Shown: positions 9,037-17,779, numbered from the stretch's first letter. The stretch: 64,000 nt of DNA from Oscillospiraceae bacterium (GCA_009782405.1 WRJC01000017.1:5211-69210), one strand, 5' to 3'. The notes: generated from the letters alone by a model not told the origin. Translations and numbers: made by a program.

Positions 9037-9866
9037 TCGAAAAATGAGTTTTTCGGGTCGTTTTGGGTATCTTTTTCGCCGATGGGATTTTTTTCGATCA
9101 AACCCTCTTTTGAAAGCACCGCCTCGAGCACGTCGATGTCGGTGGTTATGTCGATCATTTCGTCGGAGAACATATTGTCGAGCTCTTTTTCAAACGCTTT
9201 CCGCACGAAAGGCAGCGATTCCTCGACGCGCTTTTTGGTTTCGGTGGCGTTTTCGCCCGTGAGTTCCTGGCTTTCGATTCTCCTGTAGCTGTTCAGGATT
9301 TTTATGGTGGTGGGCATATAGTAGTCAAAAAACTGCGTGAGCTGTTCGATTTTCCTTGTTTTCGAAGCTTCGGTTTTTTCGTTCAGGTGGAACTGTATTT
9401 TTTTCAGGTTTTTTTCGATTTCGCCGAGTTCAGCCGAAACGAATTCGTCCCCGATGGAATCGTTTAGGAGTTTGATTTCGATGAAATACAAATTTATCCT
9501 TTCGTTGAGGTCTTTCAGTTCGCGCTCTTCGGGGGTGAGCGGGACGGCCGGCGCGGCCGCTTCCTTTTTTTCGTTTTTTTCATTTGCGGCAGATTCCTTT
9601 TTCGCCTCCATCATTATCTCTATTTTTTTCGCGGGGAATTTTTTCTTGGCTATCTGGTAGATTATAAATGACAGGACGGCAGTCAAGAAAATTTTGGTGG
9701 GGCTGAATAATCCGTGGAAAACGACTGCGACGGCAAGCCAGGTCAACCCCACCGACAGGATGGGGAAAGCGGATTTTTTTTCCGCCTCCGCCATTTTTTT
9801 CTCCCGGTCCAAATTTTCGCCCGGGTTCGGCTCTTTTTCAAAATTATTTTTCGAATTGTTGTTCAT
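9033..9866 (-). CDS. xpaC: XpaC-like 5-bromo-4-chloroindolyl phosphate hydrolysis family protein
   Basis: 277 residues. A charged N-terminus precedes two close membrane segments (about residues 33-70, FPILSVGLTWLAVAVVFHGL then a second one ending in YQIAKKKFPAKK). A helical cytoplasmic domain follows, with the family-typical PTTIKILNSYRRIE segment and FEKELDNMFSDEMIDITTDI near the end. The family name records an old assay in Bacillus; the true role is unknown. The neighbour telA is its constant partner in Bacillota. AGGAG lies about ten bases before the ATG, and a perfect promoter lies at 9918-9946. Confidence 0.88.
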   Translation of the reverse strand: MNNNSKNNFEKEPNPGENLDREKKMAEAEKKSAFPILSVGLTWLAVAVVFHGLFSPTKIFLTAVLSFIIYQIAKKKFPAKKIEIMMEAKKESAANEKNEKKEAAAPAVPLTPEERELKDLNERINLYFIEIKLLNDSIGDEFVSAELGEIEKNLKKIQFHLNEKTEASKTRKIEQLTQFFDYYMPTTIKILNSYRRIESQELTGENATETKKRVEESLPFVRKAFEKELDNMFSDEMIDITTDIDVLEAVLSKEGLIEKNPIGEKDTQNDPKNSFFD

Positions 9867-9917
9867 AATCCGCGAATCTCCTTTGTATAATTATTTTCAT
9901 ATTTTATAAACAACAAT

Positions 9918-9946
9918 ATTATACACCATATAACATCATATGTCAA
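9918..9946 (-). promoter_or_regulatory. Sigma-A-type promoter of xpaC
   Basis: On the minus strand TTGACA (9946-9941) and TATAAT (9923-9918) are 17 bases apart. It is back to back with the Uma2 promoter at 9991-10019. Confidence 0.8.
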
Positions 9947-9990
9947 GCGAAAATCGAAAAAAAATAAAAAAATTTTCAAAAATTTTTCCC

Positions 9991-10019
9991 TTGACATAAT
10001 CCCGAAAAAATATTATACT
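9991..10019 (+). promoter_or_regulatory. Sigma-A-type promoter of the Uma2-family gene
   Basis: TTGACA (9991-9996) and TATACT (10014-10019) are 17 bases apart. Transcription should start near 10026, which makes the ATG at 10026 unlikely and the ATG at 10062 the start. Confidence 0.8.
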
Positions 10020-10061
10020 ATAGGCATGGCAAAACATGAAATTAACGGAGGGTACGTTTTT

Positions 10062-10670
10062 ATGAATGCACCGATCAGCCAAAAAATAGCTTTTTATACA
10101 ATCGAGGAATTTTTTGAAATCTACGGCGAAAAAGACGAGCGCTACGAGCTCATAGACGGAATCCCGTACATGATGGCCGCCCCGAACACGGATCATCAAG
10201 CCCTGAGCATGTTTTTGAGTGCCACAATATGGAATTTCCTCAAAGGCAAAAAATGCAGGGTCTTCGCCGCTCCATACGACGTTTTTTTGAGCGAAAGCAA
10301 AAAAAGCGAGAGCGGCATATTCTCAAAAATCAAAAAAATCAGGGGTACGGTCGTGCAGCCCGATTTGATCGTCGTGTGCGACCCCGACAAAATCAAGCCC
10401 GACGGCTGCCACGGCGCGCCCGATTTGGTCGTGGAAATAATGAGCGAATCGACCAAAACCAAAGACGAATCCCTGAAACTGTACAAATATTTTTCAAGCG
10501 GCGTAAAGGAATATTGGCTCATTGACCCAAAAGAGCAAACCGTGCAGCTCTATCACAAGCCAAAAGCCACGGGCAACAAGGCGACGGTGGATATGCTCGA
10601 TTTCGGGGATACGATAAAAAGCCGCGTTTTGGAAGGGCTCGAGATAGATTTGGCGCAGTTTGCCGAATGA
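10062..10670 (+). CDS. Uma2 family protein (PD-(D/E)XK nuclease fold)
   Basis: 202 residues. The sequence has the hallmarks of Uma2/DUF820: YTIEEFFEIYGEKDERYELIDG at the N-terminus, PDLIVVCDPDKI and PDLVVEIMSESTK for the Asp and Glu-type active-site strands, and a closing YWLIDPKEQTVQLYH. Members have a restriction-endonuclease-like fold and are numerous in cyanobacteria and some Clostridia, but a cellular role is not established. The ATG at 10062 is chosen because GGAGG precedes it by eight to nine bases, and the promoter places the transcript start at about 10026. It stands alone on its promoter, with the GH4 gene behind it. Confidence 0.88.
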   Translation: MNAPISQKIAFYTIEEFFEIYGEKDERYELIDGIPYMMAAPNTDHQALSMFLSATIWNFLKGKKCRVFAAPYDVFLSESKKSESGIFSKIKKIRGTVVQPDLIVVCDPDKIKPDGCHGAPDLVVEIMSESTKTKDESLKLYKYFSSGVKEYWLIDPKEQTVQLYHKPKATGNKATVDMLDFGDTIKSRVLEGLEIDLAQFAE

Positions 10671-10688
10671 TGAAATAATGAATATAAT
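10660..10688 (+). promoter_or_regulatory. Possible promoter of the GH4 gene
   Basis: TTGCCG (10660-10665) and TATAAT (10683-10688) are 17 bases apart. The -35 lies inside the last codons of the Uma2 gene. Confidence 0.5.
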
Positions 10689-10711
10689 ATAAAAACGGAG
10701 GTAAAAAACAC

Positions 10712-12130
10712 ATGAAAAACAAAATCGCCCTAATCGGCGCGGGCAGCATCGTTTTTTGCAAAACCCTGCTCAACGACATGTTCAACACGCCCTCGCTCGC
10801 AAATTTCGAGTATGCGCTGATGTCCCCCACCCCGCAAAAAATCGAGAAGATGAAAAATTATGCGCAAAAAATCATCGACAAGAACAAGCTGGGAGCCCGC
10901 GTCTACGCCACCACCGACAGGAGCGAAGCGCTCAAGGACGCCAAATACGTGATTTTGATGTTCCAGATCGGCGGCAACGAAGCTTTCAAGCTGGATTACG
11001 AAATCCCCCTGAAATACGGCGTGGACCAGTGCATAGGCGATTCGATGGGCCCCGGAGGAATATTCAGGTTTTTGCGCACCTACAACGTGCTTGGCGACAT
11101 TGACCGCGACATGGCCGAACTTTGCCCCGGCGCCACCGTGCTCAACTATGTGAATCCCATGGGCATGGTCTGCACGTATCTCGGCAAGGCCACGAAGATG
11201 AAATATATCGGGCTTTGCCACGGGGTCCAGACCACCATGGATCTGATTTCGGGTTATACGGACACTCCGAAAAATGAAATCGACTTTGTGGCCGCCGGGA
11301 TAAACCACATGGCCTGGTTCTTGAAGCTCGAACACAACGGAATCGACCTATACCCCAAACTCAAAGAAAACATGGAAAAGCCCGAGTATTACATCAACGA
11401 AAAAGTGCGCGGCGAAGTGATGCGCCACTATGGATATTTCATGACTGAGTCCACGGGGCATCTCTCCGAATATCTCCCCTGGTTCAGGAAAAACGAAAAA
11501 TCGCTCGATCTGTACTGCGACCAGCCGGATTTCGGCGGGGCGAGCGGCGCATACTATAAATTCTCCTCGGCGGTGCAGGAAAAATTCAACAGAATCGACG
11601 TTCTTTCGATCGAAACCGGCGAACTCGAGCCAAGGAGCAAGGAATACTGCTCGTACATACTCGAAGCCATCGAGACAAATGTGGCCTTCAGGCTCAACGG
11701 CAACGTGCAAAACAAAAACTATATAACAAACCTGCCAAACGGCGCCTGCGTCGAAGTTCCCGTCTATGTAGACCGCGAAGGGCTGCACCCGCTCACAGTG
11801 GGGGATTTGCCTTCCCAGCTCGCCGCCATGAACCAGTCCAACATCACCGTGCAGGGCCTGGCCGTCGAGGCGGCGATGAAAGTCGACGCCGAACTCGCCT
11901 TTGCGGCGGTTTCGATGGATCCGCTGACTTCTGCTGTGCTGAACCTTTCCGAAATCAGGGCGATGACAGCCGAAATGTTCGCCGCCGAGGCCAAATGGAT
12001 GCCCGAATTCAGCAAAAAATCGCTGAAAAAAGTGAGCGACATAAACGTCCCCGAGGGTACGGTCGGAGCCCCGGTGCCCCAGGACCCGGCGCTGGCCATC
12101 AACAACAGATTCGGCAAACTGGGCGGGTAA
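10712..12130 (+). CDS. Glycoside hydrolase family 4, alpha-galactosidase-like
   Basis: 472 residues. GH4 enzymes need NAD+ and a divalent metal and cleave glycosides by oxidation and elimination. The NAD-binding GAGSIVFCKTLLND is at the N-terminus; NYVNPMGMV, the metal-ligand motif CHGVQ (near residue 170) and GINHMAWF follow. CHGV is close to the CHSV motif of MelA-type alpha-galactosidases and differs from the phospho-glycosidase types, so a non-phosphorylated alpha-galactoside is the most likely substrate; this is inference. A GGAGG precedes the ATG by nine bases. A small frame and a sugar-binding lipoprotein gene follow in the same direction, suggesting import and cleavage of the same oligosaccharide. 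Confidence 0.9.
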   Translation: MKNKIALIGAGSIVFCKTLLNDMFNTPSLANFEYALMSPTPQKIEKMKNYAQKIIDKNKLGARVYATTDRSEALKDAKYVILMFQIGGNEAFKLDYEIPLKYGVDQCIGDSMGPGGIFRFLRTYNVLGDIDRDMAELCPGATVLNYVNPMGMVCTYLGKATKMKYIGLCHGVQTTMDLISGYTDTPKNEIDFVAAGINHMAWFLKLEHNGIDLYPKLKENMEKPEYYINEKVRGEVMRHYGYFMTESTGHLSEYLPWFRKNEKSLDLYCDQPDFGGASGAYYKFSSAVQEKFNRIDVLSIETGELEPRSKEYCSYILEAIETNVAFRLNGNVQNKNYITNLPNGACVEVPVYVDREGLHPLTVGDLPSQLAAMNQSNITVQGLAVEAAMKVDAELAFAAVSMDPLTSAVLNLSEIRAMTAEMFAAEAKWMPEFSKKSLKKVSDINVPEGTVGAPVPQDPALAINNRFGKLGG

Positions 12131-12153
12131 TTTTAAACGATGGAGGAAATCAG

Positions 12154-12225
12154 ATGGATTTCAAGAAATCGAAAGGGTTCTGGGATTTGACGGAGCGGTT
12201 TCGCAGCCGGTGGAACCGGTCATAA
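12154..12225 (+). CDS. Short frame of 23 residues, possible gene remnant
   Basis: It begins seven bases after a strong GGAGG (12143-12147) and reads MDFKKSKGFWDLTERFRSRW plus three residues before TAA. Such a good ribosome binding site 23 bases after GH4 suggests that a gene once continued here or that a tiny peptide is made. The peptide is basic and aromatic, with no membrane segment. I recognise no family. Confidence 0.3.
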   Translation: MDFKKSKGFWDLTERFRSRWNRS

Positions 12226-12269
12226 TAAGGAAAATGACAGCGCTGGATTGATTATCGCCAAAAACCGCA

Positions 12270-12300
12270 GAGGTTGCCCTCCAAGATGGGGGGCAACCTC
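12270..12300 (+). terminator. Strong hairpin between GH4 and the lipoprotein gene (attenuator or processing site)
   Basis: GAGGTTGCCC and GGGCAACCTC pair, and the stem extends to about 13 pairs with one imperfect pair around a short AAGA loop. No U-run follows, so it is not a standard terminator; it could limit read-through, protect the upstream message or be a protein-binding site. Confidence 0.45.
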
Positions 12301-12333
12301 GAAATCCGCTAAAATATGGAAAGGGAATGCGTT

Positions 12334-13851
12334 ATGAAAAAAATTGTTTCTTTTATCCTGATTTCATCTGCCATCTTGATTATGCTTTTGTCCTGCGGCA
12401 GCGACCAAAACGACGACAATTCCGCCGCAAATGATCCGGAGGCAAATTCGGCGGAAAACAATTCCGGGGGCGAATCCGAAGAAACGACGGAAAACGATAT
12501 TTACAACATGAAGGCAAGGGAAAACGCAAAAGACGGCCTGCCCGAAATGGATTTCCGCGGGGAGGCGTTCACTGTTTTGCAGCGCTCCGAATGGAACTAT
12601 GAATTCCTCGCAGAATCGGAAAACGGGGACGTGGTAAACGATGCGGTGTATAAACGCAATCTTACAGTAGAAGAAAGATTCAACGTGAAAATAGAAACCA
12701 TAGAAACGGCGGGAATTTGGGGCCAGCAGGACAATTTCGTCAAAAAAGTCACCAATACCGTCGCGGCGGGGGACGACGAATACAACATTATCGCCGGTTA
12801 TGCGGCGTATATGCCCAGGCTGCAATCGGCGGGGCATGTCGTAAACCTCAACGAGCTGCCATATCTGAGTTTCGACAAACCGTGGTGGAGCAAAGATTTG
12901 ATGGACAATCTCACGATAAACGGGAAATTGTTCTTCACGACGGGCGATATAGCGCTGTCTTTGTGGGAAGACATACTCGCGGTATATTTCAACAAACAGA
13001 TGATACAGGATTACGCCGTCGAAAACCCGTATGAGCTCGTGCGTTCCGGAAAATGGACTATAGACAAACTCAACGAAATATGCAAAAACGTGTATTCGGA
13101 TGTCGACGGCGACGGTAAACCGTCCGCAAATACCGATATATTCGGATATGCCACCGATACCGCCAACCTTGTCGACAATTTTTTTAACGCTTTCGGCGAA
13201 CCGGCAATAAAAAAAGACGGCAACGGAGTTGTTTATCTCGCGCAAAACACGCAAAAAATGACGGATATAACAGAGAAGATGCACGACTTTTTGTGGAACA
13301 ATCAAGGGGTTTACGCAAATCCCGTGGCTTCGGCCGAACCGGAAAACCTGTACAAGTATATTTTTGAAGAAGGAAGGGCGATGTTTTTGCCGGAACATCT
13401 GGGCAATGCTTCGACGCTGAGAAGCATGGAAACGGATTTCGGCATAATCCCATACCCAAAATGGAACGAACAGCAGGAAAACTACCTGACTGCCCCCGTC
13501 GCCTATTTTTCCCTGATCGCGGTCCCCACCACGGCGCAAAATCTTGAAATGACCGGAATGATAACAGAAGCCCTCTGCGTTGAAAGCTACAAAAAGGTCA
13601 TTCCCGCCTTTTATGAAATATCCCTCAAGACAAAATACTCGAGGGACGAGGAATCCGCCGAAATGATAGATATAATAAGAAACGGCGTGGTGTTCGATTT
13701 CGGGGCCATATACTGCACTCAGCTGGATACTGCGTTTCACCTGTTCCGCATTTTGATGTCGGACAAAAAGAACAACTGGGTTTCGCAATTCGAAAAAAAC
13801 GAGCCGAGATACAACAAACTGCTGGAAAAACTCATTGAAACTTTTGAATGA
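12334..13851 (+). CDS. Extracellular sugar-binding lipoprotein (family 1 type), paralogue 1
   Basis: 505 residues. A lipoprotein signal (lipobox LLSC, Cys21) leads into a low-complexity Asp/Asn/Glu linker (to about residue 60) and a two-lobed solute-binding domain. A Ca-binding-like loop DVDGDGK lies near residue 255, and the family signature K-x-x-R-D-x-E-S-x-x-M-x-D-x-I near 440. It should bind a sugar at the outer membrane surface for an ABC importer, but no permease or ATPase gene is nearby. The ATG at 12334 is used because AGGGA precedes it by seven bases; an upstream ATG at 12316 lacks this. It follows GH4 and is probably cotranscribed with it. Confidence 0.88.
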   Translation: MKKIVSFILISSAILIMLLSCGSDQNDDNSAANDPEANSAENNSGGESEETTENDIYNMKARENAKDGLPEMDFRGEAFTVLQRSEWNYEFLAESENGDVVNDAVYKRNLTVEERFNVKIETIETAGIWGQQDNFVKKVTNTVAAGDDEYNIIAGYAAYMPRLQSAGHVVNLNELPYLSFDKPWWSKDLMDNLTINGKLFFTTGDIALSLWEDILAVYFNKQMIQDYAVENPYELVRSGKWTIDKLNEICKNVYSDVDGDGKPSANTDIFGYATDTANLVDNFFNAFGEPAIKKDGNGVVYLAQNTQKMTDITEKMHDFLWNNQGVYANPVASAEPENLYKYIFEEGRAMFLPEHLGNASTLRSMETDFGIIPYPKWNEQQENYLTAPVAYFSLIAVPTTAQNLEMTGMITEALCVESYKKVIPAFYEISLKTKYSRDEESAEMIDIIRNGVVFDFGAIYCTQLDTAFHLFRILMSDKKNNWVSQFEKNEPRYNKLLEKLIETFE

Positions 13852-13867
13852 TTTGAATTATTTGGCT

Positions 13868-14779
13868 TCACGGGATCATGGAAATATCGGATGTGACGCA
13901 GTTTTTCCCCTTTTGTTTGCTGTGGTACATCATCTCATCCGCCCTTTTGACGACGGAATCCAACGTGTCCCCGGTGCGCGCGACGGCGATCCCTATCGAA
14001 ACCGTCACTGAAAGGGATATGCCTTCGTGCTCGATTTTGGCGCTTTCGACCAATGCCCGTATCTTTTCGCCTATCAGCAAAGTGTCGTTTTCATCCTTGA
14101 TCGTGCATACGCCCACAAATTCTTCGCCGCCCCAGCGCCCGAACAAATCCGTGTTTCTGATCATGCGCATGATTGCGCCGGATACCGTTTTCAGGACGGC
14201 GTCGCCCGCGTCGTGGCCGTATGCGTTGTTGAAATTCCGGAAGTCGTCAATATCCAAAAACACGACGCACACCTTGTAACTGTACATATCCATTTCCCTC
14301 AAACGCAAATCGAGGAAACTTTCGATCTTTCCCCTGTTCGGAATTCCCGTGAGTTTGTCGTTGGTGGCTGAGTTTGCCAATTGGACGATCAATTCGTCGT
14401 CGTAAATGACAAATGAATTCGGCGTGAAAATTTCGATCGCCCCGATTATTTTTTCGTTTTTTACGAATGGGAAGATATTTACCGCGACTGCGACGCGATG
14501 CCCGTCCTTGTGCCTCAAAAAAACGTTGTGCTTCCGCCTTTTGCCATCGCTTAGCGTATGGTGGAGCGGGCAGCCCGAGAAGCAAATCGAATTGCCGTCG
14601 CTGTCAATATGTTTGAGCGGCGTGTTTTGGCAGGGCTTTCCCATTATTTCCTCTTTTTTGTACCCGGTGATGTTTTCGGCCGCTTTGTTCCAAAAAACTA
14701 TCCGCCTGTCCTCGTCGGCGAAATAGGCGCCCTCCCTCATATTTTCTATGATTTCAAAATACAGTTCTTCGTTATTCAT
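13868..14779 (-). CDS. PAS-GGDEF diguanylate cyclase
   Basis: 303 residues. A PAS sensor domain (about residues 1-120, including FWNKAAENITGYKKEEIMG) is followed by a GGDEF domain with the intact active site GGEEF near residue 220 and DKLTGIPNRGKIESFLD at its start. It should make cyclic-di-GMP in the cytoplasm. Two cysteines around CFSGCPLHH in the PAS domain could bind a cofactor or metal; this is speculative. Its ATG overlaps the stop of the upstream HD-GYP gene (TGATG), so the two are translationally coupled. It is transcribed toward, and ends 16 bases from, the convergent lipoprotein gene. Confidence 0.92.
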   Translation of the reverse strand: MNNEELYFEIIENMREGAYFADEDRRIVFWNKAAENITGYKKEEIMGKPCQNTPLKHIDSDGNSICFSGCPLHHTLSDGKRRKHNVFLRHKDGHRVAVAVNIFPFVKNEKIIGAIEIFTPNSFVIYDDELIVQLANSATNDKLTGIPNRGKIESFLDLRLREMDMYSYKVCVVFLDIDDFRNFNNAYGHDAGDAVLKTVSGAIMRMIRNTDLFGRWGGEEFVGVCTIKDENDTLLIGEKIRALVESAKIEHEGISLSVTVSIGIAVARTGDTLDSVVKRADEMMYHSKQKGKNCVTSDISMIP

Positions 14780-16194
14780 CAGGAATTTCCCTTCGCGCTA
14801 ATTTTTATGAAATGGCCTGCGTCTCTTTTGCAAACCGGGCAGACAAAATCTTTCGGCAAATGGTCGCCTGCATAAAAATATCCGCAAACATCGCAGCGAT
14901 AACCGTCCGAAAGTATTTTTTTGCCGAAATCCATCCGGTCGTCCGTTTCGCCGGATGCTTTTGTTTCGCCGCCGTCAAATGGCGAGGGGACCGGGCAAAG
15001 CGAATATTTTTCCATGACGCCATCAATGTCTTCGACTATTTTTTCTTCTATGAAACCTTTGGAGGCCATATCGCGGAGAATTTGCATCGTTTCCCCATGG
15101 GATCTCGCGCTGTGATAGGGGCGGGGCTCGCAGACAGCCTGATAAATGTCGATGCACGCCATCAGGCGGGAATTGAAATCCAGTTCATTTTTCGTTATCC
15201 CGCGGGAATATCCGAATCCGCCCAATTTTTCATGGTGGTTGGCCGCCCAGTATCTGATTTGGTCGAAATCGGGTATTTCGCCCAGCCAGTCGAGCGTATT
15301 TTTGACGTGCTTCTTTATCGTGGCGAATTCGTCGTCATCGAGCTTGCCCGGTTTTTCCAGTATCTCAGTGGGCACCCCTATTTTCCCGATGTCGTGCAGG
15401 GAAGCGGCGAGAAACAGCGCATTGCGCTCCGTCGTCCCGTATCCGTAGTGATCGGCCATGATCCAGGCCCGATTGGCTATTTGGCTTGTGTGCGTATGGG
15501 TGAACTCCGACTTATAGTCTATGACGCGCGAAATAAATTCGCCTACGCGAATGATTTTCGGGTCTTCGACATCCACTTTCCAGGACGGCAATTCGCATTC
15601 CAAGGTTTGCCTCACATTTTCATCGCGCATTTTTTCAAGCAGTTCGCCGTTCAAGACATCGAGCAAAACATCGACTGCCGCGCGGGTGGAATATATGTCC
15701 GCTCCAAAAGCTATTTTTTCGCGCAAAGCCGGAAGGCCGCCGGGCAAAATGCGCTGCAGGTGGTATGTCGCGTCGATTGCGTCCGCCGCGGCGATTATGG
15801 CGGCTTCCAGCGGGATTTCGTTTTCTTTCCTATGCAGCGGCCCTTGCCCGTCGCCCCTCTCGTGATGGTACAGCACAAGCTTTTCAATGTCTGCGTCGAA
15901 AGGGAGCCACGATACGTTTTCCTGCCCCTTTTTGCAATGAAGGAACATATTTTGTTCTTGAAGTTCCCCCGCCTGCTGCGACAGGTGGTACTCAGTCAGC
16001 GCGCTGTCGTGAAACATCCCGCAAATTGCGATCGCCGATATGGTTTCGTCCCCATATCCCAGCCGTTTTCCCATTGCGACGCACATGACGGCGACGCGCA
16101 AGCTGTGGTTTTCGCTTGCGCCCAACTGTTCTTTTTCGATGATGTCAAATGCGCGGGAAAAAACCATGCAGAGCTTGTCCATGGCGATTTTCAT
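14779..16194 (-). CDS. HD-GYP phosphodiesterase with C-terminal rubredoxin-like domain
   Basis: 471 residues. An N-terminal HD-like half contains MFHDSALTEYH and YHHERGDGQGP; the second, canonical HD-GYP half (about residues 210-370) has SLHDIGKIGVP, NHHEKLGGFGYSRG and a following DIYQAV, so it should hydrolyse cyclic-di-GMP at a metal centre. The last 35 residues are a rubrerythrin-type rubredoxin domain with two CxxC pairs, CDVC and CPVC, 14 residues apart. This fusion is unusual and suggests redox or iron control. The start is the ATG at 16194 (or the adjacent TTG at 16197), with GGAG nine bases upstream. It lies 27 bases behind a sugar-binding lipoprotein gene and is coupled to the PAS-GGDEF gene. 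Confidence 0.9.
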   Translation of the reverse strand: MKIAMDKLCMVFSRAFDIIEKEQLGASENHSLRVAVMCVAMGKRLGYGDETISAIAICGMFHDSALTEYHLSQQAGELQEQNMFLHCKKGQENVSWLPFDADIEKLVLYHHERGDGQGPLHRKENEIPLEAAIIAAADAIDATYHLQRILPGGLPALREKIAFGADIYSTRAAVDVLLDVLNGELLEKMRDENVRQTLECELPSWKVDVEDPKIIRVGEFISRVIDYKSEFTHTHTSQIANRAWIMADHYGYGTTERNALFLAASLHDIGKIGVPTEILEKPGKLDDDEFATIKKHVKNTLDWLGEIPDFDQIRYWAANHHEKLGGFGYSRGITKNELDFNSRLMACIDIYQAVCEPRPYHSARSHGETMQILRDMASKGFIEEKIVEDIDGVMEKYSLCPVPSPFDGGETKASGETDDRMDFGKKILSDGYRCDVCGYFYAGDHLPKDFVCPVCKRDAGHFIKISAKGNS

Positions 16195-16221
16195 CAAAAT
16201 ATTCTCCTTCTTTTAGTGTTT

Positions 16222-17730
16222 TTAATTTTTCGCATCTTCGAAATTTTCTATCAGTTTATCTATGGCCTTTTCTATTTTTCCCTGATTTTTTTCGTAGTCT
16301 GACGCAACATTCAGCTTGTTGTTTTGCAAGGCGCCCTCGAGGACTCCTGTCCAGCCCCCTATTTCGTACACGGTGCATATGTCGTAGACGGTGGAGCTGA
16401 AAATTATGTCGAGCATCGCCGAGGATTCTTCGTCCCTCGTGTATTTTCTCTGCAGGCACACGTCGTAGTACGCGGGTTTTATCGTATTTCTCCCGTGGTA
16501 CGCCATCGCGTCGACTATCACGGAATTTCTTTCGACGTCGCCCACGGTCACGGGCAGCATATATGTGTACGAATGCCAGTTGTTCACCGTGGCGTAATAC
16601 CTCGGCTGGCTCGAATCCCATTTCGGGATGGGCAGTATGCCGAAATCGTCATCCATGTCCCTGAGGCCAAGATCCATATATCGCGGGAAAGCCCAGTAGA
16701 AAAGCCCCCTGCCGTCAGGGAAAACCCAGAACTGCACCAGTTCCCCTCCCCCGTTTTCCTTGCCATAGGCGTTTCTATGCATGCAGTATGTGTCATCCAA
16801 GTAAATATCGTTCATTTTGTCGAGTATGTTCGAAATTTTTTCGCTGTTTCCCGTAAAATACGGCATATCGTCCGCATTTTTTGAGACCAATTTTTCGCCG
16901 CTCGCGTTTATGAAACTCGTCAGATAGTCGGCTTGCGTCACAAACCCGTAGCGGTCGTACCTGTTGTGCTTGCCGTCCTGGTCGATATCCATGTAGACGT
17001 TTTTGACCAAGCCGTTGAAGGTATCCATCGTCCAGTTGTTTTCGCCGACCAGTTTATACGGGCTTTCGAGCCCCAAATCCCCGAGCAGTTTTTTGTTGAA
17101 CATGAGCAGCGCTATCCCGTCGTAGTGCTTTATGAATATGTCGCCCGATATGAAATACGCATAGCCGCCTATCGAAGTGTCGTTCACGATGTTTTGGTCC
17201 CACCAAGGCGCGTCAAGCGACAGGGCCGTGTCGAAAACGTTTATCCCATATCCCTTGGTGGCGAACAGAGCCGCCTTCATGAGCCTGGGGGCGACGGCGT
17301 CGTATTCATCGAGGCCGGCCTTTATTGTTTTGTTCATGGCGGTTTCCACGGAATCGTCGGCGTGGACGGCCTCGAATTTCAGATTGAAGGTTTCTTCCAT
17401 TATCATATTTCTGGAATATATGGCGTCGTTCAGCACCTCGCCGTTCGCCTCCTCGATGTCGTAGTCTTCAATGTCGAGATTGTTTCCCGACCACTGTTTG
17501 TCAATCAGTATCTTGAATGTGGCGCCGCCGCAGTCGAAAGTTTCGTGCGGGAACGGGATTTCGGTTTCTTTCGCGGGTTCCCCCTCCGGGTTGTCGCTTC
17601 CCGGTTCGTTTGCCTTGGCGTCGTTTTTTTCGTCGGGAAGGGAATCGCCTCCGCCGGAATTGCAAGAGAAGGCGGTAAAAACCATGGACAGCATCAAAAG
17701 GGCGCAAATAGCTTTTGTCATGTTTTTCAC
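16222..17730 (-). CDS. Extracellular sugar-binding lipoprotein, paralogue 2
   Basis: 502 residues, starting at GTG (17730) five bases after AGGTGA; the in-frame ATG nine bases further in is too far from that site. A lipoprotein signal ends at Cys23 (TAFSC), followed by an Asp/Glu/Pro-rich linker. The binding domain carries the Ca-loop-like DIDQDGK and the family signature around KYTRDEESSAMLDII. It has no linked permease. The HD-GYP gene follows at 27 bases and the diguanylate cyclase after that, so an operon linking sugar sensing and cyclic-di-GMP turnover is plausible. A perfect promoter lies at 17780-17808. Confidence 0.88.
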   Translation of the reverse strand: MKNMTKAICALLMLSMVFTAFSCNSGGGDSLPDEKNDAKANEPGSDNPEGEPAKETEIPFPHETFDCGGATFKILIDKQWSGNNLDIEDYDIEEANGEVLNDAIYSRNMIMEETFNLKFEAVHADDSVETAMNKTIKAGLDEYDAVAPRLMKAALFATKGYGINVFDTALSLDAPWWDQNIVNDTSIGGYAYFISGDIFIKHYDGIALLMFNKKLLGDLGLESPYKLVGENNWTMDTFNGLVKNVYMDIDQDGKHNRYDRYGFVTQADYLTSFINASGEKLVSKNADDMPYFTGNSEKISNILDKMNDIYLDDTYCMHRNAYGKENGGGELVQFWVFPDGRGLFYWAFPRYMDLGLRDMDDDFGILPIPKWDSSQPRYYATVNNWHSYTYMLPVTVGDVERNSVIVDAMAYHGRNTIKPAYYDVCLQRKYTRDEESSAMLDIIFSSTVYDICTVYEIGGWTGVLEGALQNNKLNVASDYEKNQGKIEKAIDKLIENFEDAKN

Positions 17731-17779
17731 AAATATCACCTCGTTAAAAATTTCGATCGATTTTGTATGCCATAGCTCT

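Noticed and set aside
12364..13788. A 474-codon minus-strand frame opposite lipoprotein paralogue 1
   Set aside because: Antisense shadow of a lipoprotein gene with intact signal peptide and family motifs.
14812..16302. A 496-codon plus-strand frame opposite the HD-GYP gene
   Set aside because: It is the antisense of a gene with clear motifs, its composition is biased toward His/Phe/Val as expected for a shadow, and it has no domain I recognise.
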